DNA of 49,226 nucleotides from Candidatus Stygibacter australis (GTDB lineage: Bacteria > Cloacimonadota > Cloacimonadia > Cloacimonadales > TCS61): positions 1-49,226 of the forward strand of contig JAVCDJ010000113.1 in assembly GCA_030765845.1 (NCBI GenBank), in the 5' to 3' direction. The translations under genes and the position numbers were made by a program. Shown here in pieces: positions 8,530 to 14,990 of the stretch. The notes under the pieces are model-generated. The model did not search any database. It was not told where the DNA came from and was given only the letters and a program-made list of their open reading frames with translations. Numbering within the stretch: position 1 is the stretch's first letter; every line of letters begins with the position of its first letter.

Positions 8530-8740
8530 AATAGTTAGAAAAATTATTTGACTTAACATTAATTATAAGATATTTTTGAATTGGTGCTGGGTAAGATCAC
8601 GCATCTTAATAATTGGGAAATGGGATAAGTATAATACCCCAACAAGAGCCTTATGCAAAGGATGGTTATGATGAAAAGAGCGATGATGTTATTACTATTA
8701 TTATGGACAATTGGTTTATGGAGTTTTATCTGCTGGGATG
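8530..8740 (+). repeat. Promoter-plus-signal-peptide cassette, copy 1
   Basis: This 211-base segment matches 11092-11302 at a constant offset of 2562 bases. It covers a promoter, a leader with a small AAGAT...ATCTT hairpin, the ribosome site and the signal-peptide codons. The coding part is identical from 8653 to 8740; the leader differs at scattered positions. The match ends at TGGGATG. Confidence 0.95.
8548..8578 (+). promoter_or_regulatory. Promoter of secreted protein gene, cassette copy 1
   Basis: TTGACT at 8548-8553 and TATTTT at 8571-8576 are 17 bases apart. The same bases also fit a Bacteroidetes-type promoter (TTTG, 20 bases, TATTTTTG matching TAnnTTTG). The pattern is conserved at 11110-11140. 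Confidence 0.55.
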
Positions 8741-10296
8741 CCGGTGATCGGGATGATTATGATGGACTTAATATCACAAAGATAAACGTTTATTTCCAGA
8801 ATGCAAATTGTACCATTACTGCTAAAGCATGGACTGGAGTTAATGCTGATACTGAAATACTCCGCCAGACATTGACTGCTCCTGTAGCAGATGCCGGGAT
8901 CGATCAAGTTGTTCGTGATGGTGAAACTATCACTCTTGATGGATCAGGTTCTTATGATCCTGATGATGACGTAATCACTTATATCTGGACTGCTCCTGCT
9001 GGTATCACTCTTAATAATGCAGCCGCAGAAATGCCTACATTTATTGCTCCAGAAGTTAATAATGATATTGATTATACATTTACTCTGGTTGTAAGCGATG
9101 GTGAACAAACTGATTCAGATCAGGTAGTTGTTACTGTTCAGCAGGATGAACCACGAAATGTTGACGCTGTTCATCTTACAAATCCAGCTTTTATTATGCT
9201 TACCTGGGAAGCTCCTGGTATTGGTGGCGAAACAGGTGAATGGATACATTATGATGATGGCATGAATGATGATGGTATTGGAATCACCAATGGTGGCTCA
9301 TTTAGAGTAGCTGCCCGTTGGGATGCTGGTGATCTTGATGATTATGATGGATTGCAGATCACTAAGATGAATTTCGTCCCACGTGAAGCTGGAAGCACAT
9401 ATACTCTTAAAGTCTGGACTGGTGTAAATGCCTCTAACGAAGTTCTCAGTCAGCCAGTTACTGATCTGGTTATGGAAGCCTGGAATGAAGTTTATTATAC
9501 TTCTCCAATTACGATTGATTCAGCTGATGAACTTTGGATTGGTTATGCTATCGATAACCAGCCAGCCGGTAGTTATCCTGCTGGTTGCGATGCTGGACCT
9601 GCTATTGCCGGTTATGGAGATATGATCTCTATGAGCGGTGGTGCATGGCAGGCACTGAGTGCTTTAGAGCTTGATTATAACTGGAATATCCAAGCATGGG
9701 TTACCGGTGCAATTCGTCCACTTCCAAAGGCTGCTGTTTCAGAAGCTCCTGAAGTAATTGGTTTTCTCACTCTGGAAAGTAATGAATTCGCCAGGGGTAA
9801 CCTGAGACCAGCTTCATCTGATACTCGTGATGAACGCTCATTCCTGCTCGGATTCTATGTTTTCTTAGATGACGTTCAGTATGATGAAGATCTTCTTGAT
9901 ATCGATGAAACTTCATATATCTTTCTGAATATGATTGGTAATCACAGTTATGGTGTTGCTGCTGTTTATAATGACGGTATGTCTGATATAGAATCGATAG
10001 GTACAGATACCGATGGTAATAATGTACTACCTGTTGTTACTGCTCTAACTAGTGTATACCCAAATCCATTCAATCCTGAGACTAATATCAGTTTTGAACT
10101 TGCTGGCGATGGGTTTGTGTTGATAGAGGTTTATAATATCAAGGGGCAGAAGATTGCCACTGTGCTTAAGCAAGAGATGGCTGTTGGAGCACATACAGTT
10201 ATCTGGAATGCTGAAGGGCAGAATAGTGGGATTTATTTCCTGCGTTTTGAAGCTGACGGAAAATGTGATTTGAAGAAGGTGATTTTATTGAAATAA
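8668..10296 (+). CDS. Secreted PKD-domain protein with type IX-like sorting domain
   Basis: This exported protein (about 542 aa) has a signal peptide with the core MMLLLLLWTIGLWSF. I prefer the start at 8668 (or 8671) over the ATG at 8653, because AAAGGA lies 5-8 bases upstream of these. The order is: partial repeat unit WDAGDRDDYDGL...WTGVNA (about residues 24-66), PKD/Ig-like domain with DGSGSYDPDDD (about 73-160), a short FnIII-like strand block, a complete version of the first unit (WDAGDLDDYDGL...WTGVNA, about 220-265) leading to a jelly-roll-like domain, and a C-terminal domain with VYPNPFNPETNISFEL and VYNIKGQKI. The last is the FlgD-like sorting domain recognised by type IX-like secretion in FCB bacteria. 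The half-length first unit joined to a borrowed signal peptide suggests the gene is a recombinant. Surface binding or adhesion is plausible, with no enzyme motif visible. Confidence 0.8.
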   Translation: MMKRAMMLLLLLWTIGLWSFICWDAGDRDDYDGLNITKINVYFQNANCTITAKAWTGVNADTEILRQTLTAPVADAGIDQVVRDGETITLDGSGSYDPDDDVITYIWTAPAGITLNNAAAEMPTFIAPEVNNDIDYTFTLVVSDGEQTDSDQVVVTVQQDEPRNVDAVHLTNPAFIMLTWEAPGIGGETGEWIHYDDGMNDDGIGITNGGSFRVAARWDAGDLDDYDGLQITKMNFVPREAGSTYTLKVWTGVNASNEVLSQPVTDLVMEAWNEVYYTSPITIDSADELWIGYAIDNQPAGSYPAGCDAGPAIAGYGDMISMSGGAWQALSALELDYNWNIQAWVTGAIRPLPKAAVSEAPEVIGFLTLESNEFARGNLRPASSDTRDERSFLLGFYVFLDDVQYDEDLLDIDETSYIFLNMIGNHSYGVAAVYNDGMSDIESIGTDTDGNNVLPVVTALTSVYPNPFNPETNISFELAGDGFVLIEVYNIKGQKIATVLKQEMAVGAHTVIWNAEGQNSGIYFLRFEADGKCDLKKVILLK

Positions 10297-11091
10297 AGCG
10301 AGATACGAGACACGATATTTAGAAAATGCAGGGGCAGGATATTTTCTGCACCCTCTTGTTTTGCTCAACTGAGCACTCATAATTCAGGGACTTTAAATAT
10401 ATAACAATCCATATTTCGTTTTTATTAATCTAAATATACCTATTATCTGCGATCCTAAACGCAAATTATTATATTTATCAGGCATACTCCCGATAATTAT
10501 ATTAACAGGAAGGCTATTTAATTAATTTGCAACAATATAAGTCATCTAATATATTTAAATTCCCCGAAGGGGATAAAGGTGCATAGCCTCTGGTGGCACT
10601 TCGTTTCACCGGAGGCTATGCTTCTTTTTCCCCTTTCGGGGAATAATAAAAAACTGTGATGAATACTGATAAAATTCTGGGGTGATGCGTGTTATTATAA
10701 TTATAACTTGCCAATGGAATCCAAAGAAAAAAGTTAAATTTCCCCAATCCTTCCCAAAAAAATTGAACTGTCTCTGTATTTAATGAGGCTGTTCATATAA
10801 GTAATTGATATTATTGCAGGTTTTAAATTTTGGTAAATTGACCTTACTAAGACCTCGCGGATGGTAGAAAACCTCCGCAATGTTTGACCGTTATGAGCAA
10901 GATATTAATATCATTATCTCATATCTTTGTATGGGATTAGGAGTTATAATTCCCTGATCAACCATTGCGAAGGCATCAGCCTATGCGTGGCTCCGGCTCC
11001 AGACTATGTTCCACCTCCGTCTCGACAAGCGACAAGCCATTCGCAAGGTTTTGGCTAGTGGTATTGAACAGTCTCTTACTGAATAAAATTT
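10297..11091. other. Gene-free region with REP-like pair and GC-richer remnants
   Basis: No gene is evident. Besides the REP-like pair at 10561-10642, the stretch has a small hairpin around GCGGATGG...CCTCCGC (about 10858-10880), GAAC(A/T)GTCTC-type motifs near 10764 and 11068, and an imperfect stem with AACCATTGCGAAGGC near 10965 and its rough complement ending near 11053. The segment 10950-11055 is richer in GC than its surroundings and may be a remnant of an inserted element. A weak pairing AGAAAAT...ATTTTCT near 10320-10350 could end the upstream transcript. Confidence 0.5.
10561..10642. repeat. REP-like inverted pair
   Basis: Two REP-like units face each other. The outer hairpins are TCCCC-GAA-GGGGA (10561-10573) and TCCCC-TTTC-GGGGA (10629-10642). 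Between them GCATAGCCTCTGGTG (10581-10595) pairs with CACCGGAGGCTATGC (10607-10621), with only one G-T-type mismatch. The layout resembles a REPIN. Confidence 0.75.
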
Positions 11092-11302
11092 AATAGATAG
11101 AGAAATAATTTGACTTAACATTAGTTATAAGATATTTTTGATTTTGTGTTGGGTAAGATCACACATCTTAATAATTGGGAAACGGGATAAGTATAATATA
11201 ACAACAAGAGCCTTATGCAAAGGATGGTTATGATGAAAAGAGCGATGATGTTATTACTATTATTATGGACAATTGGTTTATGGAGTTTTATCTGCTGGGA
11301 TG
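11092..11302 (+). repeat. Promoter-plus-signal-peptide cassette, copy 2
   Basis: This is the second copy of 8530-8740. TTGACT at 11110-11115, TATTTT at 11133-11138, the AAGAT...ATCTT leader hairpin and the signal-peptide codons are all conserved. The match stops at TGGGATG, and after it the two genes encode unrelated mature proteins. Confidence 0.95.
11110..11140 (+). promoter_or_regulatory. Promoter of secreted protein gene, cassette copy 2
   Basis: TTGACT (11110-11115), 17 bases, TATTTT (11133-11138); the -10 side also reads TATTTTTG as in copy 1. Conservation between copies supports function, although it could simply reflect recent duplication. Confidence 0.55.
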
Positions 11303-14130
11303 AGAGTGGGGCACTTGTAGCAAAATCTAATAATCTAAGCTGGGATAAGGGTGGATTAGAGTTATCCGATGGTAATCTTCTGGTAGTATGGAGTGATTCG
11401 GAGAGTGAATGGCAGCAAATGAAAGCAATGAAAGTGAATGAAATGGGCGAGCAAATCTGGGCAGCTCCGGTTTTATTATGTAATAGTGTCAGCTTATACC
11501 CAAGGGCAATAGAGCTTCTGGAGACGGATACTGGAGTAGTGATCAGCTGGCTTGAGCAGGAAGAAATTACCAGCTTACGAACACAGAAAATTGACCTTTC
11601 AGGTAATAAACTATGGGGCGAGGATGGATTAAGTTTTGATATGGGGACTGGATATTCGAGTGGACCCAAACTGTGGCTAATAGAAGGTGAAGCAGGAGGA
11701 TTATTCTTAGTTTTGCATGAATTTGACTGGCCCCAGGAAGTAAAGGCTATTTATCTTAATTCAGACGGAGAATTGGGCCAGGATTGGTCGGCAGAAGGAA
11801 ATATTATTCTCTCAAGTATGTGTGAATTACCCTTTTTTGTAATTTCTGATGGATATGGTGGAATATTAGTGGGATATCTTGATTATGGATATGGGATTTT
11901 TCAGCGCTGCACAAATGAGGGTGAATTATTGTGGGGAGAAGCAGGAATAGAGCATCCGTTAGATGCATGGAACTTACAGATATATTTACATGAGCCAGGG
12001 GAATACAGATTCATATATGAGAATGATAATCAGTTTTATTTAAATGGGTTGGATGCGAGCGGTGAGTTTTTATGGGCAGACCCGATAGAGATATTTACCC
12101 TGCCAGAAGAGGCAAGTTACAGATATGATGTGGAGATATCCAGTGACGGCAGTTATCTGATAGCCTGGCGCGAGGGTGATCAGCTCAAAGCTCAGAAAGT
12201 AATTTTAGGAGAAGAACCATTATGGGGAGAAGACGGATTAATAATTGGCAATGATTTCACGACTTATTCATATTTTAATATTATTCCCGATGATAGTGGA
12301 GGTGCATATATAGCTTGGGATAATGTAGGGGCTAACCCGGATATATTTCTATTTCAACATATAGATTCAGATGGAGAACCATATTTTGGCGAAATTGGTT
12401 ATGGGGTGGAGGTATGCGAAAAGAATGGTTATGATATGCAGGTTTTCGTGGAGTCTAATGACTCAGCGAAATTTATCTGGTATAGTGGTGAGGATACCCT
12501 TTCTGCGATAAAAATGCAGGTTGTATCCAGTTCAGGAGAATTGCTGCTTGAGCCGGAGAGTAGAGATATTTATTCATTGTTCAGATTATTTGAGGGAGAT
12601 AGAAAGATGGTTTGCTGGGAGGATTATTCTGCTTTTATCACAGAATATTGTTTTACTGGTAAAACAGAGATCCGCTGTCAGATTTTGGAGGACGAAACAG
12701 GCAACAGGTTATTTCCTGAGCAGGCTCAGACAATACTTAGTCAACAAGATATGCGCTATGAAATACTGGATTGCGCCTTTGATGAAGAAGAGGAGCTATT
12801 GTATGTGACTTTTAGTATTTATTCCAATACAGATGCCCAGCATAATCTGGGAGTTCAAGCTATGGACCTAGATGGCAACTTACTTTATGGTGATACTGGT
12901 TTATTGATCAGTGACTGGGAAGATGGAACAAGTTATGAGCATGTGTTACTAAGACCAGAATCCGGTGGTATGCGAATTGTGTGGAATGAGACCTGCCCTG
13001 AAATTACTGCGCAAGCAATCTGGCGGATGCAGCAGTTAGATAATGAGGGATTAGTATGGTCTGAGGCAGTGAATTTGTGTGGAGCAACCACAATTAGTTA
13101 CAAGAAAATAGTACTTACAGGAGATTATCTGGTTTGGATATATGGAGACTATGTCCGCGTGTTGAAATTTGATCAGATGGGGAATATTGATCCTGCCTGG
13201 AATGGAGACTATCTGGAAACAGCAGAACTTGGAGATTTTTTTGATTTATTTGTCCACGAGACTGATGAAGGTATGATACTGCTGACAAAAATCACAATTT
13301 GGGGTGATAATGATGAACTATATGGCTATTTAATCTCAGATCAGGGTGAATTTCTGTGGGGAGCAGAAGGTAGATTGCTGATGGAATTAGAGGGCTATGG
13401 TCGATTTGTTCTAACTGACAATTATTTTTATCGGGAGACAGGCGGGGATTGGAGCTACCAACGGATAATTGAGAAATATAATTATGAAGGTGAAATGCTC
13501 TGGGATGAAAGTGTAATGTGGATGGAATATGGTCAGGTTCATGATACCCAGATACTGGTTAGAGATGATAAGTTTTATATTTATTACTGCCAGGAAACTG
13601 GAGAGACCAGCAGAAGGGTGCTCACCATAAAAGGGTATAATGATGATGGGAGTATTATAGCAGGGATACCCACTGAAGGACTCGCGATCTGTGATGAATC
13701 TGGCAGTCAATGGATGGGAGCTGTGAAAGCCTCAGAAGAGGGCAAAGACGTGGTGTTCTGGTATGATTATCGTAACAGCGCAATTGGAGCTTCAACTCCC
13801 AGTGTATATGCTCAGAAAATAGATTTAACGGTTCTGGAAAATGGGAATAATAATATTGTGAATCCACCTGTGATCATCCGCAATTATCCCAATCCGTTCA
13901 GCCTGGGTACCTGGTTTGAAATCCAGGATGAGACAACCAGGGGAACGGGTACTATTGAGATTTATAATATCAAAGGTCAGAAATTGAAAACTCTGGATCT
14001 GGAGAGAGACGGGGAATATTGGGATGGAACTGACTCCCAGGGGAAAAAGGTTAGTGTCGGGATCTATCTCTACCGATTAAAGGGAGGAGCGTCCGGCAAT
14101 GGTAACGGGAAAATGCTGATATTAAAATAA
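11230..14130 (+). CDS. Large secreted repeat protein with type IX-like sorting domain
   Basis: This protein of about 966 aa has the same signal peptide as the gene at 8668, with the start chosen by the same reasoning (AAAGGA before the ATG pair at 11230/11233). The body is a series of about twelve degenerate repeats. Each has a turn of the type GExLWGExGL (for example GNKLWGEDGL, GELLWGEAGI, GNLLYGDTGL, GEFLWGAEGRLL) spaced about 60-90 residues, which suggests one or two beta-propellers. The C-terminal about 85 residues carry YPNPFSLGTWFEI, IYNIKGQKLKTL and SVGIYLYRL, the FlgD-like sorting domain. No catalytic motif is visible. It is probably surface-attached or released through type IX-like secretion; binding of a polymer or particle is a guess. 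Confidence 0.8.
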   Translation: MMKRAMMLLLLLWTIGLWSFICWDESGALVAKSNNLSWDKGGLELSDGNLLVVWSDSESEWQQMKAMKVNEMGEQIWAAPVLLCNSVSLYPRAIELLETDTGVVISWLEQEEITSLRTQKIDLSGNKLWGEDGLSFDMGTGYSSGPKLWLIEGEAGGLFLVLHEFDWPQEVKAIYLNSDGELGQDWSAEGNIILSSMCELPFFVISDGYGGILVGYLDYGYGIFQRCTNEGELLWGEAGIEHPLDAWNLQIYLHEPGEYRFIYENDNQFYLNGLDASGEFLWADPIEIFTLPEEASYRYDVEISSDGSYLIAWREGDQLKAQKVILGEEPLWGEDGLIIGNDFTTYSYFNIIPDDSGGAYIAWDNVGANPDIFLFQHIDSDGEPYFGEIGYGVEVCEKNGYDMQVFVESNDSAKFIWYSGEDTLSAIKMQVVSSSGELLLEPESRDIYSLFRLFEGDRKMVCWEDYSAFITEYCFTGKTEIRCQILEDETGNRLFPEQAQTILSQQDMRYEILDCAFDEEEELLYVTFSIYSNTDAQHNLGVQAMDLDGNLLYGDTGLLISDWEDGTSYEHVLLRPESGGMRIVWNETCPEITAQAIWRMQQLDNEGLVWSEAVNLCGATTISYKKIVLTGDYLVWIYGDYVRVLKFDQMGNIDPAWNGDYLETAELGDFFDLFVHETDEGMILLTKITIWGDNDELYGYLISDQGEFLWGAEGRLLMELEGYGRFVLTDNYFYRETGGDWSYQRIIEKYNYEGEMLWDESVMWMEYGQVHDTQILVRDDKFYIYYCQETGETSRRVLTIKGYNDDGSIIAGIPTEGLAICDESGSQWMGAVKASEEGKDVVFWYDYRNSAIGASTPSVYAQKIDLTVLENGNNNIVNPPVIIRNYPNPFSLGTWFEIQDETTRGTGTIEIYNIKGQKLKTLDLERDGEYWDGTDSQGKKVSVGIYLYRLKGGASGNGNGKMLILK

Positions 14131-14179
14131 GAATGAGCAACTATCAGCATGAATTCCCTTGAAATGGTCTGATTTAATT

Positions 14180-14347
14180 CTATTGCAGTTTCATTTCATA
14201 CAGAGAATTCTGGGAATCACTGACGAAGAAGAAGCTTTGGCGATCAGGTAGGTAACAAACGCCTTCTGGTTTGGCAAAGGATTGCGAATATTCGGCAATA
14301 ACTCCGGTTTCAGGAGTCCAGGCAAAAAGGGCTTTATTCTGGTCACT
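14180..14347 (-). pseudogene. C-terminal fragment of an SdiA-regulated-like lipoprotein gene
   Basis: Read on the minus strand, this segment encodes 55 residues ending MKLQ-stop, of which 48 match the end of the intact lipoprotein gene at 19249-19989. The frame is undisturbed and there is no start or signal peptide. The similarity continues past the stop to about 14146 (matching 19214), so a piece of that locus was copied here in the same orientation. Confidence 0.9.
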
Positions 14348-14348
14348 T

Positions 14349-14537
14349 AATACCCAAACTCAATTATTTAAGCTGCAAAAAGCAGCAGCAATCATTGCCT
14401 GGAACGCAGAACCAGAAGAATTAAAGCATAATTGGGAGATAACGTTCAATGCCTGGTACACAAAAAACTATCGTGGAATCAACAAGATGAAGACGCCTTA
14501 TATGTGGTATGTGAGTAACTTTGTAAATCGTAACTAA
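14349..14537 (+). pseudogene. C-terminal remnant of the 303-aa family
   Basis: Codons from 14349 encode NTQTQLFKLQKAAAIIAWNA and onward to TPYMWYVSNF, matching the last 60 or so residues of the gene at 7583. The N-terminal four-fifths are missing. The apparent longer frame from 14271 is an artefact: its first part is the antisense of the lipoprotein fragment. Confidence 0.85.
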
Positions 14538-14555
14538 ATAAGCTAGGGGCTCAAT

Positions 14556-14575
14556 TTGTTGAAAATAATCAACAA
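14556..14575. promoter_or_regulatory. Palindromic site 1, possible activator-binding site
   Basis: TTGTTGA and TCAACAA flank six bases, giving a perfect 7+7 palindrome. A nearly identical palindrome lies at 14905-14922, and both are followed by AAAG. It is about 105-125 bases upstream of the -24/-12-like site, a usual distance for an enhancer used by NtrC-type activators. Confidence 0.45.
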
Positions 14576-14679
14576 AAGTTGTAAGAAATCATCATTTTTT
14601 AAATATGGGTTAAAGGCAGAAATCTCACTCATTGGTGTAAATCATTAATTATCAATATCTTAGAAAAAGATTACAGTTG

Positions 14680-14696
14680 TGGAACAATTATCGCTT
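14680..14696 (+). promoter_or_regulatory. Candidate sigma-54 (-24/-12) promoter
   Basis: TGGAACAATTATCGCTT has GG and GC elements 10 bases apart, as required for sigma-54, and resembles TGGCAC-N5-TTGC with two changes. It lies about 295 bases before the kinase start, so a long leader would result. Confidence 0.35.
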
Positions 14697-14904
14697 TAAT
14701 AAATAGCAATTAGAGGAGAGTTTGAATCTGGTATAGAGGAGGAGGATTTTTAAATTTCTTGAAGTTCCGAAATAACAGGTTTGCTGTAATTTCAAGTAAA
14801 AGTTAAATGCAATTATCAACATAATATGATAGTCACAAGGATTCATGAGGTAAATGTTACTATAAAAAATTTCTAAATTTAGGATAAAGGTGTCGTAAAA
14901 TTAA

Positions 14905-14922
14905 TGTTGACATTTATCAACA
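14905..14922. promoter_or_regulatory. Palindromic site 2, overlapping a TTGACA
   Basis: TGTTGA-CATTTA-TCAACA is a perfect 6+6 palindrome matching site 1. It covers TTGACA at 14907-14912, which could be the -35 of a second promoter, so binding here could block or modulate it. Confidence 0.45.
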
Positions 14923-14990
14923 AAAGAGAATCTATGAATTAAGAAGAGTAGTATTTAACATGAATTAAAAAATTGGAACAGGGTTAAGCC

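Larger units (their letters stand above)
14538..14990. other. AT-rich regulatory region before the histidine kinase gene
   Basis: No gene is visible. The region holds two matching palindromes (14556-14575 and 14905-14922), a sigma-54-like -24/-12 pair (14680-14694) and a TTGACA (14907-14912), which are listed separately. Confidence 0.5.

Noticed and set aside
14271-14537. An 88-aa protein gene
   Set aside because: Its first third is the antisense of a copied lipoprotein gene end; only the last 60 codons are protein-derived, and they are a remnant of another gene.
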